Origin: Myrmaecium sp. VS I D KN 1
Taxonomy: Eukaryota; Ascomycota; Dothideomycetes; Valsariales; Valsariaceae
NCBI GenBank assembly: GCA_019775845.1
Contig: JADQAV010000047.1
Location: 372,001-436,000, forward strand
DNA: 64,000 bases
Direction: 5' to 3'
The position numbers and the translations under genes are program-made. Numbering within the stretch: the stretch's first letter is position 1; each line of letters starts with the position of its first letter. A model generated the notes under the pieces. That model had not been told where the DNA came from, searched no databases, and saw only the letters and a list, made by a program, of their open reading frames with translations. Positions 11,393 to 22,374 of this stretch are shown one piece after another.

Positions 11393-14254
11393 ATGGCTCC
11401 CCTTGAAGCGAAAGTCAAGAGCGTGCTCTCCGGCGATACCGTCATCCTTCACCACCTACACAACCCGAAGCAAGAACGCGTCCTCAGCCTTGCGTTCGTC
11501 TCCGCTCCTCGACTGCGCCGAGAGGGCGATGAGGTCCGTCACGCCACTCTTTCCCACACAATTGCTCTGCAGTCAGCCCGCTGAGGTGGACTGCGGAGAG
11601 ATGCACGCTCGCTCATGGTCCCCTCCGCACGCAAGGCAACGTTGCTAATACTTGACCTCAACGCAGCCCTTCGCATTCGAATCCCGCGAATTCCTCCGCA
11701 AGCTCCTCGTCGGCAAGGTCGTGCAGTTCTTCGTGCTGTACAAGATACCGACCGGCGTGAACCGCGAATATGGCGTCATCATCATGCCCTCCGTGGACGG
11801 CGGCGTGATACAACTGCCCAAGGTCGCCGTCGCCGAAGGCTGGGTCAGGATCCGCGACGACGCCGCCCGCAAGGATGACTCCGAGCAGTCGCAGGCCATG
11901 CTTGAGGAGCTCCAGATGTACGAAGCTCGCGCCAGGGCCGACTCGAAGGGCGTCTGGTCCGAGACCATCAGCAAACTCGAGACCGACTACGAGCTCCCCA
12001 ACCCCAAAGAATTCGCCGCGCAACTCAAGGGAAAGCCGGTGGAAGGTGAGTGCAATGTCGAAACGCGAGAAGGCATCACATGCTCCAGTGCTGATTTTTG
12101 TATCCAGCCATCGTCGAGAAAGTGCTCAGCGGCGACCGTATCATCGCTCGCCTGCTCGTCTCTCCGACGCACCACGTTCAAACTATGCTCCTCATTGCCG
12201 GTATCCGCGCTCCTGCCACAAAACGTGTGAATACATCGGATGGCGCAGAGCAACCTGCAGAGCCCTTCGGAGAAGAAGCACAAGCATTCATTGAGCTCCG
12301 ACTCCTGCAACGCACCGTCACCGTCGACATCCTCGGCACAAGCCCCCAGGGACAGCTGGTTGGCAACGTCAAACACCCTATCCAGGGCAGCATTGCTCCA
12401 TTCATCCTCAAGGCTGGGCTCGCGCGATGCACAGATCACCACACGACCATGCTGGGACCGGAGATGGCACAGCTGCGGCAGGCGGAGAAGGCAGCTCGGG
12501 ACAGCCAGGCTGGCTTGTTCCACGGCCATGTCGCGAAGCGCACCGGCGGGTCCGGTGAGTTCGAGGCCATCGTGAGCAGAGTACAGACCGCCGACACCCT
12601 CTTCATCCGCGGCAAGACCGGTGCCGAAAGGCGCATCAACCTCAGCAGTGTTCGCCAGCCCAAGCCATCGGATCCCAAGCAGGCGCCGTGGGGTGCTGAG
12701 GCGAAGGAGTTCCTCCGCAAGAGGCTCATCGGGAAACACGTCAAGGTCACGATCGATGGCAAGAGGCCGGCTACCGAGGGCTATGACGAGCGTGAGATGG
12801 CCACGGTGACTTACAATGGTAAGAACATCGCCCTGCTCTTGGTGGAGAACGGGATGGCTTCTGTCATCCGACACCGTGCCGAGGACACGGATCGGAGCCC
12901 GATCTATGACGAGCTTCTCCTTGCCGAGGACGAGGCTCAGAAGAAGGGCGTTGGCCTCTGGTCGCCCAAGACGCCCGCTGTTAAGCAGTACGTGGACTAC
13001 TCCGAGAGCCTTGAGAAGGCGAAGCGTGCGCTCTCGCTCCTTTCCCGCCAGCGCAAGGTCCCAGCCGTGGTCGACTTCGTCAAGTCCGGATCCCGCTTCA
13101 CTGTCCTCGTCCCTCGTGAGAACGCCAAGCTCACCTTCGTTCTTGCTGGCATCCGTGCTCCCAAATCGGCCCGCAACCCTACCGACACCTCGGAGCCTTT
13201 CGGTCAGGAAGCGCACGATTTCGCGAACAGGCGCTGCTTGCAGCGCGACGTGGAGATCGACGTGGAGGACTGCGACAAGGTCGGTGGTTTCATCGGCAGC
13301 CTTTACGTGAACCGTGAGAACTTCGCCAAGCTGCTGCTCGAGGAAGGCCTCGCTTCCGTCCATGCCTACTCCGCGGAGAAGCTGAGTAACGGAAACGAGC
13401 TGTTCGCTGCGGAGCAGAGAGCGAAGGAGGCTCGCAAGGGCATGTGGCACGACTGGGACCCGAGCAAGGAAGAGGATGGTAGCGATGAGGTGCAAGAGCA
13501 GAGCAACGGCACCAATGGTGACGCTGCTCCTGTTCAGCGCCGCAAGGACTACAAGGATGTCATGGTCACGAACTGCGACGAGAGTGGCAAGCTGAAGATT
13601 CAGCTCATCGGTGCGGGTACGACTGCGCTGACGGAGATGATGAACGCTTTCAGGAAATTCCACCTGGACAAGGCCAACGACAAGCCCCTAGAGGGGACCC
13701 CGAAGGCTGGCGATTACGTTGCCGCCCGTTTCACCGAAGACAACGAGTGGTATCGTGCACGCATTCGCCGCAACGACCGCGAAGCCAAGAAGGCCGAGGT
13801 GGTCTATATCGACTACGGCAACAGCGAGATCATCCCTTACTCGCGCCTTCGCCCCCTTACGCAGCCGCAGTTCTCCACCAAGGCGTTGAGGCCGATGGCT
13901 CAGGACGCTGTGCTCTCCTTCGTCCAACTACCGAGCGCTCCGCAGTACCTCGAGGACGCGGTGGGCTTCATCGCGGAAGAGACGGCCGGCCGCCAGCTCG
14001 TCGCCAACGTGGACTACACCTCCCCGGACAACACGATGTACGTCACGCTATTCGACCCCGCCAGCAGCAAGACGGAGGAAGAGAGCGTCAACGCCGATCT
14101 GGTCCGGGAAGGCCTCGCCATGGTGCCGAGGAAGCTCAAGGCATGGGAGAGAGCAGCGGGCGACCTGTTGAAGAGCCTGAAGGAGAAGGAAGAGGAGGCT
14201 AAGGCGGAGAGGAGGGGCATGTGGGAGTACGGTGACTTGACCGAGGATGACTAG
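11393..14254 (+). CDS. Tudor staphylococcal-nuclease-like protein (SND1/Tudor-SN)
   Basis: RNA-binding co-regulator of transcription, splicing and mRNA stability, found in the nucleus and in cytoplasmic granules. Exons 11393-11533, 11667-12045 and 12108-14254 give 888 residues, normal for the family. Four SN-like OB-fold repeats lie at about residues 1-160, 174-315, 324-460 and 490-623, each starting with a V-x-SGD- or similar strand and holding AGIRAP-type loops (at least twice: IAGIRAPA, LAGIRAPK). A Tudor domain follows at about 706-760 (GDYVAARF, EWYRARI, VVYIDYGN), with its aromatic cage residues, inserted into a split fifth SN repeat that continues to the end. The start is the first ATG in good context; the first intron donor is the less common GTCCGT. 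Confidence 0.94.
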
Positions 14255-15150
14255 ATCAGTTCGCCTTGGGTCTTAGTCGTCATGGAGCATGAGGTTCTTT
14301 CCACCGATCATCCTTTTCGTTTACACTGAAAGGCACTGGATGGAGCAACCTTTCTGGTTCTTTGTGTGCACGAATGCTGATATCAGCTGTTTTTCCTTTC
14401 ATTATTCTCTCGATAAGACGAAAAGCATTACCACCTTTGGGAAATCGGGGGATGGCATCGTTTACACGGGCTGAGGGCCATCAGATGTATTGGTTCAAAC
14501 AAAAGTTTGCAGCAAGTGGGACGAGGCGGGGGCCTCTAATTTTGTGTACGATTATCGTCGGGTGCGGGGACAGCGATGCGTGCTATACAGTCAGTACAAG
14601 TGACCAAGGTCTTCAGTAACTATTGAGCGCTGAAGGAAGAAGTAGTAGAGTTCGAATCAATGACGCTGATTGGAATAAGGTATTCGATGATTCACCTCTG
14701 GCTGCTCCAACCTTAACCTGTCAACCACCACATATGTAAACTTACATTCGTGATGTTTCGCCGCGCGAATCTGAGCGGTCATGGTATTTGTAGTTTCAGT
14801 CGTCGTTGTTCCTTGCTACAGCCAGCCACCTTCACTGTCTCTGTCTCATCCCTCGGGCCAATCCGCCGTCTCCTCCCGCCAGCTGCCTCATCGGGATTCA
14901 GCCTCATCGGGGCCAGCCTCGTCCGCTCACCAATCAACCTCTCACCTCACCTCCTCCTTCTTCTCCTCCTCCTCCCCCCGTCTCCTCACTCGTTGTCGTC
15001 GACTGATAGGAAGATTCATAAAGCAGTGCGAGTCCCGCCCTCTCTCCTTCCGCAGGGCACCCACTGCTCACCTCGGATCCGGGACCTGCAACGCATACAG
15101 CGTGACGGCTTCAGCTTTCAGACCTGTGACCCTCCTACTCATCCGCCGCC
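14255..15150. other. Gene-free interval
   Basis: SND1 3' flank and the leader of the DUF3605 gene. The part from about 14820 to 15150 is C/T-rich, with TCCTCC runs. No RNA gene or repeat of note. Confidence 0.5.
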
Positions 15151-16161
15151 ATGACCGCCGACTCCTCTACTACCTCAGTCACTCTCTCTCCGACCGAGCA
15201 TCATCACCAGCACCAGCACCACAACAACTCCACCGCCAACGACGACGACAACACCCCCTCCTCACCCCACCAAACACCAAAAACAACAACAGCAACAAAA
15301 ACAACAAACCCAACCCTCCCCACCGAAACCGAACCCTCCCCCGCACCCACCAAACCCCCGCCCCCGCCCACCACCAACCCAGCCTTCCACCCCCCGCACA
15401 CCTGGCCCCAACTCCGCGCCATCCTCTCCGCCCACGCCCTCGACGTCCTCGGCCGCTCCCCGGCCCAATCCGCCGCCTACGCCGCCTGGCGCGCCGACGT
15501 GCGCGCCCGCCACGGCAGCACGACCGCGTATTTGCTGCGGGTGCGGTTGGGGTGGTCGGAGGAGGAGGAGGAGGCTGTGGCCAGCGAGGCTGAGGCCGGC
15601 GAGGCTGAGGCGGAGGCCGCGGGGGACGTCGACCAACAACAACAACTCCTCGACCAACTCCTCGACCCCACCGCCGCCGCCGGAGAAGGCGACGGCGCAA
15701 CGTGGAAGGTATTACGTAACGACTGGCCATACTGGTTCACGCAAGGTGATGAAGAAGAAGAAGAAGAAGAAGACAACAACACCATCACGCACCTCTGCAT
15801 CTGGCTCCGCCAGCGCCTCCCCACTCTGCCTTCCTCCGGCGGGATCCTGACCCCGGCCGCGCACGCGCGGGTCGACGCCTTCGCGCGCGAGCACTTTGTC
15901 GCGCCGTTGCGGGAGGCGCTGGATCGCCGGCGCAGACCGTATGCCCGGACGGGGTGGGAGACGGAGTGGAAGGTGGGGGGGGATGCTGGAGGAGGAGGAG
16001 GAGGAGGAGGAGGAGGAGGGGGACCGAATTGTGGCGGCGATGGCGAGCGCGTGGTCTGGTTTCGGAATTGGACGGGCTTGCAGAGCGTGAAGGCGGTCGA
16101 GCATGTGCATGTCCTGGTGCGGGGCGCGCCGAGGGAGCTGTTGGAGCGGTGGGCGGTGTGA
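15151..16161 (+). CDS. DUF3605-family protein
   Basis: Single exon, 336 residues. The C-terminal two thirds carry the hallmarks of the fungal DUF3605 family: LRNDWPY at about 188-194, a following hydrophobic strand HLCIWLRQ (usually HLVVWTK), VVWFRNWTGLQSV at 301-313 and the terminal VEHVHVLVR. Function is unknown for the family. The first 80 residues are low complexity (His, Asn, Thr, Pro, Lys). Two homopeptides interrupt the domain: seven Glu at 201-207 and twelve Gly at 280-291, both in positions expected to be loops. The start ATG at 15151 is the first in frame after a C/T-rich leader; no intron is needed. Confidence 0.82.
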   Translation: MTADSSTTSVTLSPTEHHHQHQHHNNSTANDDDNTPSSPHQTPKTTTATKTTNPTLPTETEPSPAPTKPPPPPTTNPAFHPPHTWPQLRAILSAHALDVLGRSPAQSAAYAAWRADVRARHGSTTAYLLRVRLGWSEEEEEAVASEAEAGEAEAEAAGDVDQQQQLLDQLLDPTAAAGEGDGATWKVLRNDWPYWFTQGDEEEEEEEDNNTITHLCIWLRQRLPTLPSSGGILTPAAHARVDAFAREHFVAPLREALDRRRRPYARTGWETEWKVGGDAGGGGGGGGGGGGPNCGGDGERVVWFRNWTGLQSVKAVEHVHVLVRGAPRELLERWAV

Positions 16162-17103
16162 GGATTACGGGGGGTTGGTGTTTTGTGATTGGGTTCTTTT
16201 TCTTTTTTTTTCTTTTCTTTCCTTGGGTGTCTAGATCGAGGTCGGGATGGGGTGGGTAGATGTGGGATCTGTTTTATTTCCTTTGGCACGGGAATGGGAG
16301 ATGAAAGAAAGTAAAACGGCAGGGCGTAATTGGTTGATAGAAGTCTCAATAGACGGAGAGATACTCACCTGTCATCGTTCAAGGGCAAACCGCTTCACAG
16401 GCCAGACAGGGAGAAGGGTAAGGGGAGAAAAAAAAGATCGCTTCCGGGTATCTAACGCAACATCTACTGTACATGCGAACGACATTCATCGGAGAGGGGG
16501 AAAAAGGTGAGGTGAAATGAAATGGAATTAAGAAACAAAGGAGCAAAGAAGAAAAAAAAGCAAGGAAAAAGGAGAAGTTATGGGAACCCACGAAACACCG
16601 TCCCTGCATCGCGCCATTCCTGATATTCCGTGAAAGAAGAAAAGAGAACGGTTTCCCGGGAGAGTACGATGTACCTTTTCTCCGTCTCTCTTGGGTGACG
16701 CCGTCCGAGTCGAACAGAAGAAAAAATGAGAGCAAAGAAAAAGGGAGGGGGAAAGGCAGAGATAAAAACACAGGGAGACTGAAGGGGAATATTAGGGAAG
16801 AAAAACGCAAACAGGTACCTCTCTGATATTTGGCCAGCTGCTGCTGAACCGACGGAGGCGAATGCCATGGTCTCGGGACCTGCAAATATAACCCGCATAA
16901 ACGATATCGCGCACGCTCGATTCGAAAGGAGGCAAAAGCACAACGCGCAAATGGTATGAACGACGGGATTCGAAACAACGGGAGGAAGACGCGAAAGATG
17001 AACGACGAGGAGGCGAAGCAAACGACGAGCGAATCGAAATAGCAGAACTTCCACCCGTCCACACGCCGTCCGACCGCGGTCACCCACTTTTCACTCGCCG
17101 CAC
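16162..17103. other. Purine-rich convergent intergenic region
   Basis: 3' flanks of two convergent genes. From about 16400 to 17040 the plus strand is dominated by A and G, so the reverse-strand transcript would have a pyrimidine-rich 3' end. A 243-codon reverse frame here (16379-17110) is low-complexity Phe/Ser/Leu and is not credible as a protein. Confidence 0.5.
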
Positions 17104-20100
17104 TCAGCAATAGAGCGGACGAGCCTTGGGCCCGTAGCCGGCGGAGTGGACGAGGGCGTCGTACAGCTGATGGAAGAAAGACGACGACGATGACGACGAT
17201 GCGGCGGCTGCTGCTGCTGCAGCTGACGCTGCCGACGCCGGCGATGCCGCCGCAGCAGGATGGCGACGGTATTCGTAGACAAAGTACTGCCGGGTGAGCT
17301 CGTTAGCGTTCCGCCAGAGGGTCCGCTCGTGGACGGTGAGATACATGAGGAAGGCCAGGATGGCGACGAGGAAGGGGATCAGCTTTGGCCAGGCGAATAG
17401 GTCGGCGGGGGCGAGCGAGCGGGGGATCCAGTCGCCCAGGCTGCTGCTGCCGCTGTCGGTCTGGTTCGGTGGGTGGTCCGCGACGGTCGCGCGCAGGGCG
17501 GAGAGGTCCTGGGTGGTGCGCTCGTGTGCCCGCTCGAGCCGGGTGTTCTCCTCACGCAGCGAGGCGACGGTGGTGCGGTGCTCGTCGAGCGCGGCCGAGC
17601 GGGCCTGGAGCTCGGCCCGGAGCTCCTCGACTTCGGCGACGGAGATCTGCGCGGTGCCCTTGAGCGAGGCGATGTCCTCCGTCAGTCGCTTGACCGCCGT
17701 TTCCGCCGCCTGCTTCTCCCGCGTGGCCGCCGTCAGCTTCTCGATCGAGGAGCTGAGGGCCTGCTGCAGTTGCGCGATCGTGGCTTGTAGGTCCGCTTCG
17801 CGGGCCGTGACGTCCTGTATCTCCTTGGTGAGTTCACTGTTCTTGGTGTCGGATGCGTTGCCGTTTTCTGTCTGTTGGTCGGTTAGGCGCTTCACCTGTT
17901 GTTGGGCGGATGCGAGCTGTTCATCCAAGCGTTTCGTCGTAGCACTGTGTGCAGTACCGGCCGTAGCCGCTGCGGCCTTGAGATCGCGGATCTGAGCTTC
18001 GGACGCTTGTTGCGCGTCGCTGGCGTTCTTGATCTGGACCTGCAAGTCCGTGACCTGGCGTTGGTAAGTCGCAAGTTCTGTCTGCATACGCTGTGTGTCC
18101 GTCCTGGATTCGGAGCGGCCTCGCTCAGCGGCGTTGTTTAGCTCTTTTACCTTGCTGTTCAGCTTCATGATTGTAGCTCGAGAGGCTTGTCCGGCTTCGA
18201 TGGCGGCCGTGATCTGATCCTTTAGAGCATTGACCTGCTGCTTATGCTCCTCCTTGACAGTGAGAGCAGTATTGTCGAGCTCCTTGATTTGAACCCGCAA
18301 TGCCTCCACTTGCTGCTTGTGCTCTTCTTTCAGAGTCGAAGAAGCATCGTCAAGCTCCTTAATCCGACCTTGTAGAGCGCTAAGTCGTTGCTTGTACTCA
18401 TCTCCAGTACCCAAAGCAGCATCCTCAAGCTCCTTGACGTGTGCGTGCAACGCCTGAACGTGCTTCTTACTCTCCTCACTCGCGGCCAAAGCAGCATCAT
18501 CAAGCTCCTTGATCCGACCCTGCAACGCCTCAACGTTCTTCCTATGCTCATCTTCAGTAGTCGAAGCAACACCTTCAAGCTCCTCAACCCTCTTCCTCAG
18601 CGACTCCCTCTCCACCTCCGCCGCCCGTCGCGCCTCATCCACACGCTCCAGCCGCACCGTCAAGCGACCCACCTCCTCCTGCAGTGCCGCCGCGCTTGCC
18701 TCCCGCTCCTGCACCCCAGCATCAACCTCCTCCTGGGTACGAGTCGCAGCCCTCTCGAGCTCAGCAAGCGCCTCATGCAACCGCGCAACTTCCGCGTCGG
18801 AGTCCTGTTGATGCCGCACAGCCGTCATCAGCTGGCCCGTCAGCCGACGGACGTCCTTCTGCGCGGCAGCGAGCTGCTCCGTCACGGCCGCGCTATCCGC
18901 CTCCAGCTCCGCGCGGCTGGCGTCCATGGCTTCCTGCAGCGCAGCGAGTTCGTCGGTCAGCCGGCTCGAAGCGGCATCGGCTTCCGCCGCGGCGGCCTCG
19001 CTGGTGGCACGCTGCTGCGCCAGCTCGTCCTGCAGCCGGCTCACGTCGGCCCCGCGCTCGTGCTTGAGCTCGTTGGCGCGGGTGAGGTGCTTGTTCAGCA
19101 TCGGGGTGAGCTTGTCGGACACGGCCGCGTTCGCCTTGAGCGCGGCGACCTCCTTCTGCGCGGCCGCCAGGGCGCTGGTGACGTCGTCCTTCGCGGCGGC
19201 GGCGTCGTCGCGTTCCTTCTGCAGCGCGGCGACGCGCGCTTCGGTGGCGCCCATGCTCTGCTGGGCTACGGTCAGCTCGTTTGTGGAGTGCTCGCGATCG
19301 GCTTGCGCTTCTGATAGCGCGAGCGCCAGCCGTTCGGACTCGGACTTGGCGGCTTCGAGGTCGTTTTGAATCGTGAGATTTTGTTGGGAAAGGCGCTCGT
19401 GATCTGCATGAGCGGTCGTCAACTCGGACTTCAGACGCTCCACTGTGGAGTTTGCCGAGTCCTTCGCCTGCTGGGCTGCCGCCAGCATCTCTTCAACACG
19501 CTTGGTTCCGGCCAGCGACTCTGCCAATTCTGTCCCGAGCCGGTCAGCGTTTGCCGACGACGACCGCTCCTTCTCTTTGGTAGTATTTAATTCGCCCTTG
19601 AGGTGATCGATTTCGGCTTGTGATTCATTAAGCTGCTGCTCCAAGCGCTCCAATGCGGACTCCGCCGAGTCCTTCGCCTGCTGGGCCGCCGCCAGCATCT
19701 CTTCAACACGCTTGGTTCCGGCCAACGATGCTGCCAGTTCCGTCTCAAGACGTTTCGCATTCGCCGACGACGCCTGTTCCTTCTCTTGGGTGATATTAAT
19801 TTCGCCCTTGAGGCGATCGACTTCTGCTTGTGATTCCTTAAGCTGCTGCTCCAAACGCTCCACGGATGAGCCCGCCGACTCCTTCTCCTGCTGGCTCGCC
19901 GCCAGCATCTCCTCGACATGCTTAGTCTCAGCCTGCGAGGCTTTCAATTCCGTCTCGAGCCGGTCAGCGTTTGCCGACGACGACTGTTCCTTCTCTTTGG
20001 TAGTATTCAGTTCGCCCTTGAGGCGATCGACTTCTGCTTCCACATCCACAATCCGCCTCTCCAAGCCCTCCGCCTCCCGCCTCGCGCCCGCAAGCTCCTC

Positions 20101-22374
20101 ACGGTAGCGCTCCATCTCCTCTCGTGAAGCGCTGAGCTTTGTCTCCAACTCACCGATCCTCGCCCGCGACGCCTCGGCCGCGGTCGCAGCATCATCTTCG
20201 AGTTTCTGCCTCAAGCTCTGGACCTCCGTCTCCGCCGCAGCGCGTTGGCGGTCGAGGCTTTCGATCGTGCGACGCGCGTCCGCGAGCGCGCCGTTCGAGC
20301 CGTGCTGGTCGAGGTGCGCTTGCTTGAGCGCCGTCGAGACGATCTGCAGCTGCTGCTGTGCGTCCGCGCGGTCGCGGCTCAGTTGGTCGCACTCGGCGTG
20401 TGCGGCGGCGAGGCTTTGCTGGGTGGTGTGGAGTTTGCGGGTTGCATCTTCCAGGGAGCTGTTGAGGTCATGCTCGCTCTTGTGGGCGGTTTCGAGCGCG
20501 GCGCCCAGCGTCTGGAGCTTCTGTTGGGTTTCGGCGAAATCGCCGCGCAGGGTGTGGAGTTCTGAGTGCGCAGACTCAAGATCTTGCTGGGTATTCTGGG
20601 ATTTTTGGTTCGCAGTCTCAAGCTCTTGCTGGGTGATCTGGAGCTTGTGCTGGGCTTCCGCGTTATCGCTGCGCAGGGTGTCGCGCTCGGCGTTCACGGC
20701 GTCAAGCTCTTGCTGGGCAGTCTGGACCTTCTGGTTCGCAGCATCAAGGTCCTTCTGGGTATCCTCAACCTTCTGGTTCAAAGCAACAAGGTCCTTCTGG
20801 GTATCCTCGACCTTCTGGTTCGCATCTTCAAGATCCTTCTGGGTCGTCTGCAACTTCTGGTTCGCAACCTCAATATCCTGCTGGGCAGTCTGAACCTTCT
20901 GGTTCGCAGCCTCAAGGTCCTTCTGTGTATCCTGAACCTTCTGTTTCGCATCTTCAAGCTCTTGCTGGGTCGTCTCAATCTTCAGTTTCGCATCTTCAAG
21001 GGCAGCCTCCAAATCACGTCGCGCCTCGCTCAACCGATCACGCTCAGAAGCCGCCGCATCACGATCACGGCAGGAAGCAGCCAATTCCGCCTTCACCTCC
21101 ACCAGCTCGTCCTCGCATTGGCCATTACGCTCCCGCACCTGAACAAGCTCACCTTCCAGGCCGGCCACGCGGTCCCGCGCATGGCCCGCCTCCTCGCGCA
21201 CCCGCTGCAGCTCCGCCTCCGCCTGCTGGAAGTCGCGCTCGAGGGTGCGGATGAACTCCTCCGCGTCCTGCAGCTGCGCGGCCGTCTCGTCCAGCTGCAG
21301 GCGGAGCTCCTCGATCTCGGCGTGCAGCTCCTCGACCGGCTCCTGCTCGGCGAGCTCGGAGGCGAGGCTCTGCGGCGGCGCCGGCGCCGGGGATGGTGAG
21401 GGTGATAGTGATAGTGATGGCGACGGCGATGGCTGCCGGGAGGAGGTGGAGGGCGAGGGCGGCGGGTGCGGGCCGCCGGACTGGGAGATGGTGCGCGCGC
21501 GGCTGCGCCAGGTGGTGGGCGACTTGGAGGAGGAGGACGGCGACGACTTCGACTTGGGCTTGGAGCCGTGCTTGGAGAGGCAGTGAGCGCGGTGGTCTTC
21601 GAGCTCGGCGACGAGCTGGTTGAGCCGGTCGATCTCGTTGCGGGAGTGGTCGACCTCGGCGTGGACGGTGACGACCTCGGCCTGGCTGTCGTCGAGGCGG
21701 TCCTCGCACGCGCGCAGCCGGTCGACCTCGTCGCGGATGTGGCCGGTCGTCTCCTCGAGGTCGGCGAGGCGGACGGCGAGCTGGTCGCGCTCGCGCCGGA
21801 GGCTGAGCTTCTCGGCCTCTGATTCGCGGAGGTGGGCGCGCAGCTCGTCGAACTGGTCGGTCACGTGCTTGACGGCGCCCCGGTGGGTGTCGCGCTGCTC
21901 GATCGTCTCCTGCAGGCGCTCCTTCAGCTTCGCGTTCTCGTCCCGCTGCCGCTGCAGCTCGTCCTCGGCCTGCCGCAGGTCCTTCTCGTGCGCGGCGCGT
22001 TGGAGGTCGCGGCTGCGTCGGGCCTCGTCGAGCTCCCTGGTCACCAGCTGCAGCCGGTCGCTTGTCTGGCTAATGGTGTCTTCGTATTTGGCGAGCTGCT
22101 CCTCCTGCTCCGCCACCTTGGCATCCTGATGTTTGAGCTGGACCTGGAGATCCTCCTTCGATCTCGCGAGGTCCTCCTTGGCCTCCATCTTCTTCTTCGC
22201 GAAGCCGTCAAGGTTCAGTTGTGTCTTCTTTCGGGGGATCGGCGAGGGCAGGAGGTAGGCCTCATAGGAGAAAGGAGGCGGGCCATCATTGTTCCTCACC
22301 GACTGTTGTTCCTGGACGGTCTGGGCCTTGGCACCTGCGTCGCCGCCGAAAACGTACGTGAACTTCGCAGCCAT
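17104..22374 (-). CDS. Giant coiled-coil protein with C-terminal membrane span
   Basis: Single exon, 1756 residues. The ATG at 22374 (MAAKFTYVFGG, A at -3 and G at +4) is the first ATG; the frame extends 11 codons further up without one. After about 70 non-coiled residues almost the whole chain to about 1640 is heptad-like coiled coil rich in Glu, Gln, Ala, Leu and Lys, broken once by a Ser/Pro hinge (about residues 295-350). It contains tandem repeats of 14, 70 and 25 residues. Near the end one hydrophobic span (PFLVAILAFLMYLTV, about 1666-1680) is followed by 75 residues with Ala and Ser runs, ending in Cys. The layout recalls golgins and nuclear-envelope tethers; I recognise no specific orthologue, so a tethering role is inference. 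Confidence 0.85.
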   Translation of the reverse strand: MAAKFTYVFGGDAGAKAQTVQEQQSVRNNDGPPPFSYEAYLLPSPIPRKKTQLNLDGFAKKKMEAKEDLARSKEDLQVQLKHQDAKVAEQEEQLAKYEDTISQTSDRLQLVTRELDEARRSRDLQRAAHEKDLRQAEDELQRQRDENAKLKERLQETIEQRDTHRGAVKHVTDQFDELRAHLRESEAEKLSLRRERDQLAVRLADLEETTGHIRDEVDRLRACEDRLDDSQAEVVTVHAEVDHSRNEIDRLNQLVAELEDHRAHCLSKHGSKPKSKSSPSSSSKSPTTWRSRARTISQSGGPHPPPSPSTSSRQPSPSPSLSLSPSPSPAPAPPQSLASELAEQEPVEELHAEIEELRLQLDETAAQLQDAEEFIRTLERDFQQAEAELQRVREEAGHARDRVAGLEGELVQVRERNGQCEDELVEVKAELAASCRDRDAAASERDRLSEARRDLEAALEDAKLKIETTQQELEDAKQKVQDTQKDLEAANQKVQTAQQDIEVANQKLQTTQKDLEDANQKVEDTQKDLVALNQKVEDTQKDLDAANQKVQTAQQELDAVNAERDTLRSDNAEAQHKLQITQQELETANQKSQNTQQDLESAHSELHTLRGDFAETQQKLQTLGAALETAHKSEHDLNSSLEDATRKLHTTQQSLAAAHAECDQLSRDRADAQQQLQIVSTALKQAHLDQHGSNGALADARRTIESLDRQRAAAETEVQSLRQKLEDDAATAAEASRARIGELETKLSASREEMERYREELAGARREAEGLERRIVDVEAEVDRLKGELNTTKEKEQSSSANADRLETELKASQAETKHVEEMLAASQQEKESAGSSVERLEQQLKESQAEVDRLKGEINITQEKEQASSANAKRLETELAASLAGTKRVEEMLAAAQQAKDSAESALERLEQQLNESQAEIDHLKGELNTTKEKERSSSANADRLGTELAESLAGTKRVEEMLAAAQQAKDSANSTVERLKSELTTAHADHERLSQQNLTIQNDLEAAKSESERLALALSEAQADREHSTNELTVAQQSMGATEARVAALQKERDDAAAAKDDVTSALAAAQKEVAALKANAAVSDKLTPMLNKHLTRANELKHERGADVSRLQDELAQQRATSEAAAAEADAASSRLTDELAALQEAMDASRAELEADSAAVTEQLAAAQKDVRRLTGQLMTAVRHQQDSDAEVARLHEALAELERAATRTQEEVDAGVQEREASAAALQEEVGRLTVRLERVDEARRAAEVERESLRKRVEELEGVASTTEDEHRKNVEALQGRIKELDDAALAASEESKKHVQALHAHVKELEDAALGTGDEYKQRLSALQGRIKELDDASSTLKEEHKQQVEALRVQIKELDNTALTVKEEHKQQVNALKDQITAAIEAGQASRATIMKLNSKVKELNNAAERGRSESRTDTQRMQTELATYQRQVTDLQVQIKNASDAQQASEAQIRDLKAAAATAGTAHSATTKRLDEQLASAQQQVKRLTDQQTENGNASDTKNSELTKEIQDVTAREADLQATIAQLQQALSSSIEKLTAATREKQAAETAVKRLTEDIASLKGTAQISVAEVEELRAELQARSAALDEHRTTVASLREENTRLERAHERTTQDLSALRATVADHPPNQTDSGSSSLGDWIPRSLAPADLFAWPKLIPFLVAILAFLMYLTVHERTLWRNANELTRQYFVYEYRRHPAAAASPASAASAAAAAAAASSSSSSSFFHQLYDALVHSAGYGPKARPLYC
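18180..18590 (-). repeat. 25-residue tandem repeats inside the coiled-coil gene
   Basis: At least four consecutive units of 75 bases, each encoding a pattern like xALxxxIKELDDAxxxxxEEHKQQ. Units differ by scattered substitutions, so this is an old duplication or one kept by selection for coiled-coil register. Confidence 0.75.
19430..20040 (-). repeat. Three 210-base (70-residue) repeats inside the coiled-coil gene
   Basis: The shared core ttcgcccttg recurs at 19591, 19801 and 20011, exactly 210 bases apart. Each unit encodes RLKGELNTT...SANA.RLETEL...VEEMLAA.Q and so on. High identity between units suggests fairly recent duplication. Confidence 0.85.
20570..20990 (-). repeat. 42-base (14-residue) tandem repeats inside the coiled-coil gene
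   Basis: Around nine to ten units of 42 bases encode the pattern DLExANQKVQxTQQ with small changes. Fourteen residues equals two heptads, so copy-number change keeps the coiled-coil register. Confidence 0.85.

Noticed and set aside
11987-13663. 558-codon reverse frame
   Set aside because: Antisense of the Tudor-SN gene.
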